The notes beneath the pieces were generated by a model. That model was not told where the DNA came from. It ran no database searches and was given only the letters and a program-made list of their open reading frames with translations. The position numbers and the translations under genes are program-made. A stretch of 64,000 nucleotides of DNA from CAIZQW01 sp942493055 (lineage in GTDB: Bacteria; Verrucomicrobiota; Kiritimatiellia; RFP12; UBA1067): the NCBI GenBank assembly GCA_942493055.1, contig OW818680.1:372001-436000 (forward strand). Reading direction: 5' to 3'. Shown here one piece after another: positions 36,036 to 46,869 of this stretch (within the stretch, counting starts at the first letter, position 1; each line of letters begins with the position of its first letter).

Positions 36036-39000
36036 TCAGTTTCCGGAGAAGCCATAAGTCTGGAAGATCAGTTTGATGTCGCTCACCTGCTCGATGAAGC
36101 GGTCGAGTCCCTCATCTGGATCCGCGTTCAGCGCGCGTCCGGGGATGATGAGCGTCCAGCCCGTGTTCCAGACTGAACGGCCCACAAGCCGCAGGTCTGT
36201 CACCAGTTCATCAGTGTTCACCGCGTCGCCCGAATCGTGGTAGGCGCGGAAGCTTGAGAAGCGGCGCTGCTGGCCGATGCGTCCATCCAGAGAGTCCAAA
36301 AGCGGCACAAAGTTGGAGTACGGCAACTTGGATTCGATACCCGGAAGCGGAACGGGGATGACCTGATCGAGGATATTCCAGACGCGCGTCTTCGTAGGCG
36401 AGGACGCATTGGGAATGCTCATCACATCCGCCCCTGTGGGGAGGAGATAGACGCGTGGCGCGGCGGAGAGGTCGGCCAAGACGTCCGACGAGAGGTAATC
36501 GGAGAACCAGACCCCCACGGAGCGTATGCGCGTGGCATAAACCGAGGGATCAAAGGCGTGGTCACCGCCCGCAAGGGACTTCCCGAAGAAATTTTTCCCG
36601 GAGGTGACGGTGGAGGAGAACCGCAACACAATTCCTGGCTCCGCGACAGGGTTGCCAGAGGAATCCACGCTGTCACCGAAGGGGCGTGCGAGATAGCGGA
36701 ACTCGGGAACATTCCACAGATCCGCCACGCGGGCATTCTGGAGAATCTGGCGCCAGTTGGTGTTGGCATCCGGCTGGTCGCTCCACCCTGTCGTGTCACC
36801 GGTCGGTGTGTAGCCCTTGGGGAACACACGGAACATCTCGCTGCGGAGGGAGAGCTTGCCCGTCTCGATCTGCGGGTTGGTCAGTCCGAGCTGTCCTTTG
36901 AGCGCCTGGTAATTCACGTTCAGGTGCGCGAGGATACCTGCGAGACCGTCGCCGACTTGAGGCGTGCCATCCAGAACGCCCAGGGTCCGAGCCTTGATGA
37001 TCTCCTCAAAGAGCGCAGAGGGCGACCCTGGCGCATCGACATCGAAATTCGTATCGTAGTCGTATGCCTTCGCGGCGAGGTAGGTGTAGCGCGCCGCGAT
37101 CTCCAGCAAGCGGTTGTAGTTCTCAAGCGCATGGTTCCGTTCAACGCGGAAGGTCATGTCCTGATAGCGGTTCTGTTGGACCATCGCGGCGACCCTCTTG
37201 TTGAAAGCTTCGCGCTCGTCGATGATCTGCACGCCCTTGTTCAGGATCGTACGATACTTACTGTCGAGCGAACGGAGTTGCTCCGCCTGCCCCATCAGCT
37301 TGAGACGCAGAGGCGCTTCTTCGGTGACAATGTCATCGATGCTGACCAGCAACTCAGCGGCCTCAGCCTGACGTTCGGCTTGCCCGATGTATAAGTCAAT
37401 CAAGGCTTGAGACGCGCGATTGAGCACTTCGAATGCGATCTGGCCGTATTTGATGACTTTTCCAATACCTGAAAGAACGTTTTTAGTGACCTTTGCAGCA
37501 ATCTTGACGCCGCCTTTCGCGGGGGCAAGAGCATCGCCGAGAGAAAACGCAAAACCTGCTGTCGGCGTGTTCGACGGGATTGATTCTTTAGTGATCGCTT
37601 CAACATCTTCCGTCGCCTCTATAGCTGTTACTTGGCCGTCTAAAAGCATATCTTTCAATCGCGCAGCCACCTCATTAGCGACCTCGAGGACCTTCTTGCC
37701 CGTATTTAAGCCCACAATCCGATCTGTGGTCTCGAATTTCAGAGCCGCGAGTTCGATCGTGCGCTTCGCCTTTCTCACCATATCATCATAAGAGGCCAAG
37801 GTGTCGGCGACAGCGATCTGCACTTGCAGCATCTCGGCGATGACGGTCTGGATCTCGCCGACAGCCGGACGCTCGCCCCATGCGGTAGGCGCGAGGAACG
37901 TGTAGCTCGCCGCCGTGACAGGCACCGTGAACTCAAAGTTTGCCAGCGTGTTGGTTTGGTCGAGGTCATACACACTCAGGTCATAGTAGCCGGAAGTCAC
38001 AGATGTGTTCATCTTCGAATCGTAACCGAAAAGCGTGGCGATCCGCTGCAAATTCCCAGACTTGTTCCATGCCAAATACGAATAGCGGTTGTAGTTTTTG
38101 AGCAAATCACTGGTTCCCGCAGTAGCATCAATATCGTCCAATGCCGCGCTAGGACTGGGCAGCGTAGTGCTATCCACCTTGTTAATGGGCACGAAAGCAT
38201 AGTAGGCAAGATCAGGCCCATTGTAGCCGTCGGGATAGTACTTGCCGGAACCCATCGTGCCGGGATACGGGCGTCCGAAGACTTCAATGAGCTGGTTCTT
38301 GTAGGTGATGTCCTGCTGGTAGACGTCGTTACGGAACTGCTGTTCACTGTTGGCCACTGCGCGCAGGCGGTTCTGCGCGGCGTTGGCGACATCCCAGGCT
38401 GACTTGGCGTTGCTCAGCGCCGCAACCGCGCGGTCGTAGATCTGCTCAAAGTGCGAGCGCCCGAACACGCCGTCCTCCCACATATAAGGGTTGATGTCAA
38501 ACGGTACGGAATGCGAGGCGACACCCAGCGGATTCAGTCCGTTGTCCGCGTTGTCGAGCGTCGACTGTATCTGGTTCAGGTTTGCGGAGATCACACGGAT
38601 ATCCGCATTCTCCTGGCGGTCCACCTTCTGGATGCCTGTAAGCTCCTCGTTGGGATGCACAGAGGGCAGGAGCGCATTGGCGGTGATCCAGTCAAAGTAT
38701 GCGCCCTGTCCCGTGCGGCGCGCCCAGTCCTGAACGCCCCACGCCCGATCCTCGTTCACGTCGGTGTATCCCTGCCACTGCGCAGTCTCGTCCTCAACGT
38801 AATGCTCGCGATAGGTATCACTCACGATTTCCGCGCCGGCCTTGGCCTTCTGCGCGGCGACTGCGGCGAACTTGCGCTCGTCGAGGAAGTCCACCTTCAT
38901 CACGATGTCGTTAAGGTTATAAAACTCGGAACGGGAGACCCAGTTGAAATAGGGATGGCGCAGGAGGTTGTACTGCTGGGAGAGCGCGGTGAGATAATGG

Positions 39001-42000
39001 CCCCAGGCGTCGCCATGGCCTTGCGGGTAGAGCGTCATCGCGTCATCCTCGTTGATGAACCCATCTTTATTGATATCGCTGATGTTGTAGTTCATGGCGT
39101 AGGCAGCTTCGCCCTCGCCCTTGGTGAAATTCCAGAACATGCGATTGAAGACGGGACGGGCCATGTTGTCATCCTGTCCGCGCAACAGCACCATCTCCTC
39201 CTCCAGCACCGAAGAAACCTGGTTCTGGAAGGCGAAGACCGAGGGTGCGGCTGCGCCGTACTCGACCGACGAAGAGCCAAAGCCGATGGTCGGATCCTTC
39301 GCGTCCACGTAGGCCTCATTGCCGAGCAGCATGTAGAAGTCCGAGAGCCGCGTGGAGGCGAGTTGCAGTGCGTTGGCGATCGCCGGTGTGGAGACTGGGG
39401 ACGAGAGGTTGATGCTCAGGTCTGAGGCCCGGTTGAGGACCGTCTGGTACAACTCGATCAGCCCGACGTTCTCAACAACATTTTTGCTGGGGTTGAGCGC
39501 GACAGCCCCTTCATAGCGCGGCCCAAGCTGCTGGAGCATGGAAGACATGGTGGCTGGCGCGTCACCCGTGAAGTCGCGGATCCGCGCCTCGTAGGGATTC
39601 ACTGCATCAAGCACCCGTTTGACCCAGCCCATCGAGAGCTGAGCCTTATAGTCTACCACCCCGTTCATGTCGTAGTCGTGGAAGGGATCGCTGTTACCAG
39701 CGCCGGCCCAGGCGTAGTTCACCTCGGGCGCGTTGTCAGGCTGCTCGATTGCCCAGTCGGCCCCGTTAACCAGATCGCGCTTGTGCCGGTAGCGCACAAA
39801 CCACCACGAATCCGCAATCAGCGTCTCGGGCGCATTAGGATCGCCCTTCAACAGCACCTCATTGCGTCCGAGCCCGTTTTTCCCAGATAGATCGGGGAAG
39901 AGCTTCCAGTCTCCCGCATCAGCGGGATCGACCGAGTACGGAGGCGGCACGTTCAGCGCACCGTCGTCCGGGCGGTACCACCACTCGTACACCAGGTCGT
40001 CGGCATTCGCACCGAAGTCGCCGGTGTGGCGCAGCACCACGTTCTCATCAAAGACGTTATCCGACAGGACGACCTTGATCGCGCCGCGGTAACGTGCTCG
40101 CCTATCAACCTTGATGATATGCAGGGTGACAGGCGACCCGCCCATGCTGGGGTCGTTGTTCTCGGCCACGGTCACCCAACTGACATCGGGATAGTCTCCC
40201 GCAGTGGGGTCAAGGAACGCTCCGTTCGGTATCAGCGCTGTGCCAATACCGAAGCTGCGTGCGTTCTCCGCGATTGCAGGATCGGTGATCGCCACGGCGA
40301 TGCCGTTCTCAAGACGGTTCGAAGCGATCCCGTACTCGTTGCGTGCGACCTTGGGCTGCAAGCCAACGGAGTACTGTCCGTTGCCGTACGTGCCGGCGTT
40401 CAGTCCATTGGGGTTGAGCGTCAGCGCATAGAGCGCGTTGACAGCCCCCCGCCAGGCCGCGTCTTCGGAGAGATCCAGCAATGCCTGTTTCTCCTCCTTC
40501 GTAATGATATTCGGCTCCAGCACATAGACCGCACCCGGCGAGGCCGTCAGCGTCGTGTCCGTGTTGTCTTTCTCGTTCACAAAGCCCTTCATTTCCAGCA
40601 CGCCTGCGACTGGGTCGTATTTCACGCGCTTCTGGAGGGAGGCTGGCAGGTCCTTGAAAATGTACTTGCCTTTGTAGTCGCTGGACTTTCCAGCGGCTGG
40701 ACGCAAGTCATCCGGGAAGCTCAAGTTCGCCAAGGCCACCCGGCGCGTCTCCAGAACCTGCGCCGCGCGCACGGTCCACCGGTTTGTCAACAGGTTGATC
40801 CGGCTCTCAGGATTCATGTCATCAAAAACAACCTCTGTGATTGCAAACGCTACCACTGCGGGCAGTCCAGGCGTCGGGATGGTCTCCGTGCCGGAACCGT
40901 CTGCGGTTGGAACCGTGATGGTCGAATTGTCACTGCGGTATTCGCCGCCCGAGTAGGTCAGCGTTTCGCCCGCCTTGAGAACCGGTGTGATGCGCGGCCA
41001 GTCGGATTTGTAGAGGATCTTCGTCGGAGCCAGCTTGCTCGCGCCGAGATTGGTTGGAAGGAAAGCCACGCTCGCGCCGACCTGCGGCTCGACGCCCTCG
41101 CCGTTCAGGAGCGTCGCCCCGGTCAGGCTTGCAGGCCACCAGAAGTCGGGCTGCAAGGGATAGTACGCCTTCACGGTGAACCAGGCGTTGGTGCCTCCCG
41201 AGACTGCCCAGCGGGTATTCTTATGATCTTTCCAGAAGGTCTTTTGCGGTTTGAGGTCTGTGCCGACCGACTCGGGGCAAGGCACCGCCCCCTCCACCAC
41301 GCCCAGCGGATAGAACGGGATCACGGGTTCGCCTGCTTCCATGGTCTTGTGGGGCTGAGCCAGCAGCGAAGCACCCGTCGCAGCCGTGTTCGCGACCAGA
41401 TCGGACTGCCGTGCAAAGTAGTGCCCGTCAATGCCAGTGTCCTCTTTCACAATTGTGAAGACGTGCATCGCATACGTCTTCAGCACGTTATCAAAGAACT
41501 GGACCAGCACGCGTGGCTCGGATGTCGTGCCGCCGTAGTTGTTCAGATCGCCGGCACGCAATGCGTAGGCCGCTTTGGGGCGTGGCGAGACATCCGCGTA
41601 GCGGAAAGAGGGCGCGATCAGCGCATGCTCCTCGTTGGGGTTATAGCCCGCTGCACTGCCCTCGGGTTGAGCATAGACTTTAAGCTCGGCAAAACGGGCG
41701 GGATCAAAGGTTGTCGCTTCCGGGAGGTCGCCGATGGCTGGCGCGATGACTTGGTCGTCGCCGCTTGCGCTCAGGCTCTCGCTCCCCCACTCGCTGGCGA
41801 TGACGATGCGTCCCAGCCCCTCCTCCTCCGACACGGGCCAGCGGACAGCGTAACGACGTGTGGCATGCGGCCAGAGGATATTGTCGCGCAGGATCGGGTC
41901 GTCGTACCACGTCACGATGATCCGTTGGGTGTCGGGCGCGCCAGACGGATAGAGGTTGACGGGGATGATCGGTCCCGGTAACGCCTCGGGATGAATGATG

Positions 42001-45000
42001 ACCTTCTGGGGCGCGAGCGCCTTGAGAAGAGCCATGTCATAGACTTGCGGGCTGGTCAGTGCGCTCAGTGCTTCGCGTGTGTAAATATCGGGGTTGTAAC
42101 GCACGAGGTCGTTGTGGACCAAGTAACCTGTGCCCAACCCCGCGAGGTCCAGCGTATCGCGTATCGCCGCCCCGATGATCACGGTCCGGTCGGCGTTCTC
42201 GGCAAGCGAGGTCTGCAGCGGCTTGGTCTGCACAGTGCGTATAACAATATACTCCTTTGGCGCCGAGCGTCCGATCTTCTTGATCTCTTTGAAGCGCAGA
42301 ACGGTCCAGCCTGAGCCAGTGGCTATGAACTCGCTGGCGTTCTGAATAAGTGCGCCTGAACTCGACTCGGTGTAGGCCTGACCGACGAACTGGAAGACAC
42401 CGTTGGCGTCAGGGGTCAGTTGGACAACCGGCGAGCCGGCAATGTGGCGGTAGTGCGGTACGATCGGCCATCTGGCTGTGATGCGCACCTCGAAGGTACC
42501 ACCGGTCTCGTTCGAGAAGTTTGCCTTGATCTCACCCGGCTTGAGCGGGAAGAGAACCCGTGCATTCTCGTCCCAGATGGCCGCATCCGACGGCTCGTAT
42601 GAAGAGGGCGGAGACTTGAGGCGTTCAACCACACCCGGGTAGCGCTCGAGCGGAGCTGTCCGCCCCTGGAACATGTATTCTCCAAGTTGAAGGTTCGGAT
42701 CATAGAACACCTGCTTGCCGTAGTTCCATGTCACGGAGGCGGGACGCTTCAGGGAGGCGATCTCCAGACCGCGGTAGGTCGTCCCATTAATCACGACCTG
42801 GTCTTTCCATTCTGCAACGGGGCTGCCATCAACCTTGGTGATGGTCGTCCCGCCATCTAACGCACCAGACTGCGTGTTGACCACGCCATCACCGGAAAAG
42901 TAATACGTGTCACCGAGCATCCATCCGCTCAAGGCCTGCGAAGAGACACCGCTCTGATTCGCAGCCGCAAAAACCCGCACCTGCTCGCCTTGGTCAAACC
43001 AGAACACGTTCAGGAGAGGATCCACCTCGGCCCAGTTGTTATCTGAGCCCTTGTGATAAACCTTGCGCAACGACAGATCGGGACCGTATGCAAAGACACC
43101 AAATTGGATTTTCCAGAGGTACCGCAACGACCCAGGACTATCCATTTTAAAATTAACCTGACGGCGATCCTCGGCTTGCGCCGGGTTCCCCCAAGTGAGG
43201 TTGGTATACGCAGCCTGCACACCTGCGGGCACATCTCCACGCGCAGCGCCGGAACCGATGTAGCCATACGGCACGTAGCGGATATGGAGCTGCTCGGCCA
43301 CACGGGATTGATCGACAATGGACGAAGCGATCTGCGCGGCAATATCTGTTCCCGCCTCGATCCAGTGCTTCGACCCGGCGGTCGGGGTCGGAGACCCGAC
43401 AGATTGCTCAGTCAAAGGCCCGGCCCACGGCGCCCCTGTCCCCTCGGAGAGCAGCGCACTTGCGGTCTTGGTGAAATCGCTCTGCACCTCCAGCGAGAAA
43501 TCCTGCCGCCAGCGCAGAGAGATCGTCGTGTTCTTATCGATCTCGAAGGCGTAGCGTGTCGGGTCGCCGGTCTGAACCGTATTGTTGACGCTCAGGCCGG
43601 AAGCCACGAAGCGCTCCACTGCAGACTCTTTGTTGGTGGCTGTGGACTCCGTAGAGGTATCGTAGACAAACTGTCCGGCCTTGTCGAAGTAGATCTCGTT
43701 GACCGCCTCGAACATGACCTGCATGCCTGCGCGGAGCTGGGGTTGCAAAAAGATTGCCGTCGTGTTGGGATTGGTGCTGATGTTATCAATCTGGGCCACC
43801 ACGTAGTACGGGGAGTCGCTGGGCTGCGTCGGGTCTGTGATTTTAACCTTGAAGCGTCCGGCCCGAGGAAGGATGTTGCCAAGGGCGTCCACCGACTCCA
43901 CGCGCAGCGAGAGCGGGCGGGCATCGGACTTGAACACGTAGCTCATATTCGCAGCGGTCTCCGCCGTGTCGCCCAGCGTAATCGTACTGCTGTTTCCAAA
44001 CGCGCCAAACACCTGGATCGTCGTCTTCTGTTCGCTCACGGGCAGATTCCAAAGCGCACCGTCGGGAGCTAAGGCAGTCTCTTCCAGAACCGCATCAAAG
44101 TTGATTTTATCTCCTTTATTTAAATTGGCGATGTTTTTGATCCGGATGGTGCTGTTTGCACCCGTATTCACGATGATATCGTCAATAATATTAGGCCACG
44201 CCGAACTGGCCCACGCGGTGCCGTCCGCAGGCTTTTGGGTTGTGAACGATGTCGCGGGAATCCATGAAAAAGAAGAAGCTCCTATAGGCAACCACAGGAG
44301 GTTCAGGTAGTCGGAACCGCCCCCCTCGATGTGAAACGACTCGAGGTAGACCACCTCACCCTTTTCCAGGGGAACCGTGACCGTCGAAATATGCCACTGG
44401 CCTTGGTAATTGGCCCAGGTTTCATTGAAAAGGCAGTATGGTGTTGTCGCTGTTTTGGCCGCATTGAGCTTGTGCAGGACAACGTACGCGCAGTCATCGA
44501 CCTGCAACGCGAAATAATAAGTGCCTGTCTCCGGCACCCGAAGAAACCCGTGCAACCGCTCCGCGAAAGAGGTTCCGACATTCAGCAATGCGGAGTAATT
44601 ACCTGTACGGATGATCCCACGCTCGAGCGGTTCATTGGGGCCTTGCGGCTTGAGCGTATTGTAGAGTAGGCTGGGCGGATAGTAAGCATGGTAATAAGGC
44701 TGGGACCAATATTCGCGTATGAACCCGATGCCCGAGTTGTCCAAGCTCGAGATCTCGTATGCCGGAGAGACGAACGTCCCGTTGACACCGCCTCCCGTGG
44801 ATACAACTTTCGTGAATTTGTCACCATTGTTACGCGTAATGACTACACCGGTGATCGGCTCAGTCGACTCATTTTCGAGCTGGATATTGACGCGTGAGGA
44901 TAATACGTTCGCTGGATCTCTGAACGGCTTCAGTGTCGCAGTGAACGGCAATTCGCCGCCCAACGCGCCACGCGCCAACGCCAGTAGGGCAAATGCCACT

Positions 45001-45038
45001 GCCAGCCCGTAACCTTTATTCATGCGCTTCGCTTTCAT
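36036..45038 (-). CDS. Giant secreted PA14/coiled-coil protein of unknown function
   Basis: About 3,000 residues, with a signal peptide ending near ALG-GELP. A PA14-like carbohydrate- or ligand-binding domain lies at about 116-263 (YWSQPYYHAYYPP, LRVPETGTYYFALQVDD). A long middle part without recognised family follows, containing an EF-hand-like DINKDGFINEDD near residue 1994. A hydrophobic/helical stretch and long coiled coil lie at about 2420-2640, and a beta-rich C-terminus at 2810-3000. The helical part recalls the shaft of very large toxin-complex A proteins, but I cannot support that homology. GGAG with 7-nt spacing before ATG 45038 fixes the start. Unlike its operon neighbours it lacks the YAFG tail, so it may be the partner exposed or carried by them. 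Confidence 0.82.
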   Translation of the reverse strand: MKAKRMNKGYGLAVAFALLALARGALGGELPFTATLKPFRDPANVLSSRVNIQLENESTEPITGVVITRNNGDKFTKVVSTGGGVNGTFVSPAYEISSLDNSGIGFIREYWSQPYYHAYYPPSLLYNTLKPQGPNEPLERGIIRTGNYSALLNVGTSFAERLHGFLRVPETGTYYFALQVDDCAYVVLHKLNAAKTATTPYCLFNETWANYQGQWHISTVTVPLEKGEVVYLESFHIEGGGSDYLNLLWLPIGASSFSWIPATSFTTQKPADGTAWASSAWPNIIDDIIVNTGANSTIRIKNIANLNKGDKINFDAVLEETALAPDGALWNLPVSEQKTTIQVFGAFGNSSTITLGDTAETAANMSYVFKSDARPLSLRVESVDALGNILPRAGRFKVKITDPTQPSDSPYYVVAQIDNISTNPNTTAIFLQPQLRAGMQVMFEAVNEIYFDKAGQFVYDTSTESTATNKESAVERFVASGLSVNNTVQTGDPTRYAFEIDKNTTISLRWRQDFSLEVQSDFTKTASALLSEGTGAPWAGPLTEQSVGSPTPTAGSKHWIEAGTDIAAQIASSIVDQSRVAEQLHIRYVPYGYIGSGAARGDVPAGVQAAYTNLTWGNPAQAEDRRQVNFKMDSPGSLRYLWKIQFGVFAYGPDLSLRKVYHKGSDNNWAEVDPLLNVFWFDQGEQVRVFAAANQSGVSSQALSGWMLGDTYYFSGDGVVNTQSGALDGGTTITKVDGSPVAEWKDQVVINGTTYRGLEIASLKRPASVTWNYGKQVFYDPNLQLGEYMFQGRTAPLERYPGVVERLKSPPSSYEPSDAAIWDENARVLFPLKPGEIKANFSNETGGTFEVRITARWPIVPHYRHIAGSPVVQLTPDANGVFQFVGQAYTESSSGALIQNASEFIATGSGWTVLRFKEIKKIGRSAPKEYIVIRTVQTKPLQTSLAENADRTVIIGAAIRDTLDLAGLGTGYLVHNDLVRYNPDIYTREALSALTSPQVYDMALLKALAPQKVIIHPEALPGPIIPVNLYPSGAPDTQRIIVTWYDDPILRDNILWPHATRRYAVRWPVSEEEGLGRIVIASEWGSESLSASGDDQVIAPAIGDLPEATTFDPARFAELKVYAQPEGSAAGYNPNEEHALIAPSFRYADVSPRPKAAYALRAGDLNNYGGTTSEPRVLVQFFDNVLKTYAMHVFTIVKEDTGIDGHYFARQSDLVANTAATGASLLAQPHKTMEAGEPVIPFYPLGVVEGAVPCPESVGTDLKPQKTFWKDHKNTRWAVSGGTNAWFTVKAYYPLQPDFWWPASLTGATLLNGEGVEPQVGASVAFLPTNLGASKLAPTKILYKSDWPRITPVLKAGETLTYSGGEYRSDNSTITVPTADGSGTETIPTPGLPAVVAFAITEVVFDDMNPESRINLLTNRWTVRAAQVLETRRVALANLSFPDDLRPAAGKSSDYKGKYIFKDLPASLQKRVKYDPVAGVLEMKGFVNEKDNTDTTLTASPGAVYVLEPNIITKEEKQALLDLSEDAAWRGAVNALYALTLNPNGLNAGTYGNGQYSVGLQPKVARNEYGIASNRLENGIAVAITDPAIAENARSFGIGTALIPNGAFLDPTAGDYPDVSWVTVAENNDPSMGGSPVTLHIIKVDRRARYRGAIKVVLSDNVFDENVVLRHTGDFGANADDLVYEWWYRPDDGALNVPPPYSVDPADAGDWKLFPDLSGKNGLGRNEVLLKGDPNAPETLIADSWWFVRYRHKRDLVNGADWAIEQPDNAPEVNYAWAGAGNSDPFHDYDMNGVVDYKAQLSMGWVKRVLDAVNPYEARIRDFTGDAPATMSSMLQQLGPRYEGAVALNPSKNVVENVGLIELYQTVLNRASDLSINLSSPVSTPAIANALQLASTRLSDFYMLLGNEAYVDAKDPTIGFGSSSVEYGAAAPSVFAFQNQVSSVLEEEMVLLRGQDDNMARPVFNRMFWNFTKGEGEAAYAMNYNISDINKDGFINEDDAMTLYPQGHGDAWGHYLTALSQQYNLLRHPYFNWVSRSEFYNLNDIVMKVDFLDERKFAAVAAQKAKAGAEIVSDTYREHYVEDETAQWQGYTDVNEDRAWGVQDWARRTGQGAYFDWITANALLPSVHPNEELTGIQKVDRQENADIRVISANLNQIQSTLDNADNGLNPLGVASHSVPFDINPYMWEDGVFGRSHFEQIYDRAVAALSNAKSAWDVANAAQNRLRAVANSEQQFRNDVYQQDITYKNQLIEVFGRPYPGTMGSGKYYPDGYNGPDLAYYAFVPINKVDSTTLPSPSAALDDIDATAGTSDLLKNYNRYSYLAWNKSGNLQRIATLFGYDSKMNTSVTSGYYDLSVYDLDQTNTLANFEFTVPVTAASYTFLAPTAWGERPAVGEIQTVIAEMLQVQIAVADTLASYDDMVRKAKRTIELAALKFETTDRIVGLNTGKKVLEVANEVAARLKDMLLDGQVTAIEATEDVEAITKESIPSNTPTAGFAFSLGDALAPAKGGVKIAAKVTKNVLSGIGKVIKYGQIAFEVLNRASQALIDLYIGQAERQAEAAELLVSIDDIVTEEAPLRLKLMGQAEQLRSLDSKYRTILNKGVQIIDEREAFNKRVAAMVQQNRYQDMTFRVERNHALENYNRLLEIAARYTYLAAKAYDYDTNFDVDAPGSPSALFEEIIKARTLGVLDGTPQVGDGLAGILAHLNVNYQALKGQLGLTNPQIETGKLSLRSEMFRVFPKGYTPTGDTTGWSDQPDANTNWRQILQNARVADLWNVPEFRYLARPFGDSVDSSGNPVAEPGIVLRFSSTVTSGKNFFGKSLAGGDHAFDPSVYATRIRSVGVWFSDYLSSDVLADLSAAPRVYLLPTGADVMSIPNASSPTKTRVWNILDQVIPVPLPGIESKLPYSNFVPLLDSLDGRIGQQRRFSSFRAYHDSGDAVNTDELVTDLRLVGRSVWNTGWTLIIPGRALNADPDEGLDRFIEQVSDIKLIFQTYGFSGN

Positions 45039-45066
45039 TGTAGCTCTCCAAATAAAATGTGAGGAA

Positions 45067-46851
45067 TCACTTCCCATTCAGGGTTCCGATCGCGCTCACA
45101 CGGTTGAGCTGGAAACGGCCTTCCGTACGGAGCCCGACATCTTTGCCGGGACCGAGCGGTTTATGCAGTCCGAACACCTCTTCGCGGTAAAGCCCGCTCA
45201 CGGTGCTCACACCCCGCGTCACCGAGGGGATACGCCCCTCCTCCTGTGCCGCGTCAAAGTCAATGCGAATGTTCCGGGTAATGTCAAAGCCGCTCGAGTG
45301 GTCAGGATGACGGCGGTGCCGGAACGGGTTCGTCGGATGGTTGGCAGGCAGCAAGATCTGCCCGGCCAGCCCTGCCGCACCCAGGCTCTCCGTTGAGGGG
45401 ATGTCCGCCAAAAACCTCGGATCGCCACTCCCCAGACCAAAAGAGCCGACCAAAGGCAGTTCATTCTGCATGGCCCTCGCCGCCGCGGAATAGACCGACT
45501 GCAACGCGTTCACCGCTGCAGCCCGTGCAATAGACGTGATGGAGTCCTCCCACGAAAGCGGATTCTGCACCCGCTCGGTCAGCGCCGCCGCGAGCGCCGC
45601 GCGTATGGCCGTTACAGGAACCCCGGCAAAAGCGCTTGATGTCACAAAGGCTGTGTAATCTGCTGTCGGCGCATTGCGCGTGGCCGGCCACTTGGCTGCG
45701 CCAGACGCCAAGGCTGCCCGCCCCGCCGCCAGCGCGTCCTGCTCAATAAGCCCCGCAGCCGTGCTCGCCGCATGACCTGCGTGCGCAGCGGCCACGATCC
45801 CCGCCAGGGCCCCATCGACCGCGTCTGTCGCACGCGAGTCGATCGCATACCCCGCGACTTTGGAGGCCAGAGCAGACACGATCAATGTCTGCACGCTCGG
45901 CAAAAACATCAAGTCATTGACCGTCACTGTTGCCGCATTGGTTGAGGCATATCTGGCCGCATCAGCCACGGCATCGCCAGCAAGCTTCCCTGAAAGCAGC
46001 CGCAGCGCCCTGTTGTCCACATCCGCCAGCGCCGCTGCCGAGTTCCACGCATTGCTCAGCGCGTGGGTCGTGCCAGCCGCCTGCACCGCGCGGACCAGAT
46101 CCATGGCCCGCGTGTCCCGGAAGGGTGACGACAGATACAGGTTCGTGGCGGTCTGGAAGAAGGTCCACGCGGGCTCGGTCGTCAGCGCCGAAGAGGCCGC
46201 GATGTCAGGGATGCTGCCTTTGACCTCATCGAGAAAGAGCGCATAAGAAGCTGCGACATTCGCAGCCCCCAAGACACTCGTCGGCCAGGCTTCCACCTCC
46301 GCCTCGGCCTCCGCCACCAAGAGGTTCCGTTCAACGGCCGTGTCGATCCCGCTTGCAGACGCCGCTTCGGTTTTCACTTTCGCAAGGTTGACCACATTAT
46401 TCACCAAAGCATCCAGCACGCGGGTCGCCTTCGCGTCGCCAAAATCAAAGACCACGCTCGCCAGGCGCACGGCTTTTTGCATGGGGTACTCGGCGTAAAG
46501 CTTGGGATCCGTGACGAGCGAGAGCGACCCTTCGTCGGAGCCGGCTGCAGCGATATCAGAGGCGGTCGCGGAAGCATCACCCGAAAGATTACGGTTGATG
46601 ATTGCAACATCCTTGAGCAGGCTCACCTGGCCGGCCTCGTTGACGTGAAGGATCAGGGTCAAGTCGGCGCGGTCACCGGTAGCGGTCGGCTTGGTCGGAT
46701 CAGGCGCTACAGGCACATTGTCTTTATTGAGCGGAATCGAGACCTCGTTCACCGCCCGGAGCGAAACCGTTCCGACCCACAAACCCGTATAAGGGTCGGC
46801 AAGCGAGACCAGTGCGGTCAACGCGACCATGCAAAAGATTGTGTTTTTCAT
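45067..46851 (-). CDS. Secreted Ala-rich helical protein of unknown function
   Basis: The 594-residue protein has a signal peptide ending near SLA-DPYTG. The first 150 residues are beta-rich (GLWVGTVSLRAVNEVSIPL..., a pattern seen in other exported proteins of this type). The centre (about 150-500) is dominated by Ala-rich helices. A C-terminal part carries HPTNPFRHRRHPDHSSGFDITR and then beta sequence. No family is recognised. The product is the second of the six-gene operon, 18 bp after the gene before it and 28 bp before the 3,000-residue gene. It probably works in the envelope with those products. GAGGAAA lies upstream of the ATG. Confidence 0.78.
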   Translation of the reverse strand: MKNTIFCMVALTALVSLADPYTGLWVGTVSLRAVNEVSIPLNKDNVPVAPDPTKPTATGDRADLTLILHVNEAGQVSLLKDVAIINRNLSGDASATASDIAAAGSDEGSLSLVTDPKLYAEYPMQKAVRLASVVFDFGDAKATRVLDALVNNVVNLAKVKTEAASASGIDTAVERNLLVAEAEAEVEAWPTSVLGAANVAASYALFLDEVKGSIPDIAASSALTTEPAWTFFQTATNLYLSSPFRDTRAMDLVRAVQAAGTTHALSNAWNSAAALADVDNRALRLLSGKLAGDAVADAARYASTNAATVTVNDLMFLPSVQTLIVSALASKVAGYAIDSRATDAVDGALAGIVAAAHAGHAASTAAGLIEQDALAAGRAALASGAAKWPATRNAPTADYTAFVTSSAFAGVPVTAIRAALAAALTERVQNPLSWEDSITSIARAAAVNALQSVYSAAARAMQNELPLVGSFGLGSGDPRFLADIPSTESLGAAGLAGQILLPANHPTNPFRHRRHPDHSSGFDITRNIRIDFDAAQEEGRIPSVTRGVSTVSGLYREEVFGLHKPLGPGKDVGLRTEGRFQLNRVSAIGTLNGK

Positions 46852-46869
46852 AAGCGTTTCCTCTTGAGC

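Noticed and set aside
40026..41981. 651-residue open frame antisense to the 3,000-residue gene
   Set aside because: No signal, motif or Shine-Dalgarno; its length reflects the GC-rich codon bias of the opposite strand, where a signal peptide and PA14 domain are clear.
36036..45038. Toxin-complex A (Tc) homologue
   Set aside because: Size, coiled coil and C-terminal beta part recall Tc shafts, but no Tc signature sequence or TcB/TcC partner is present, so no such claim is made.
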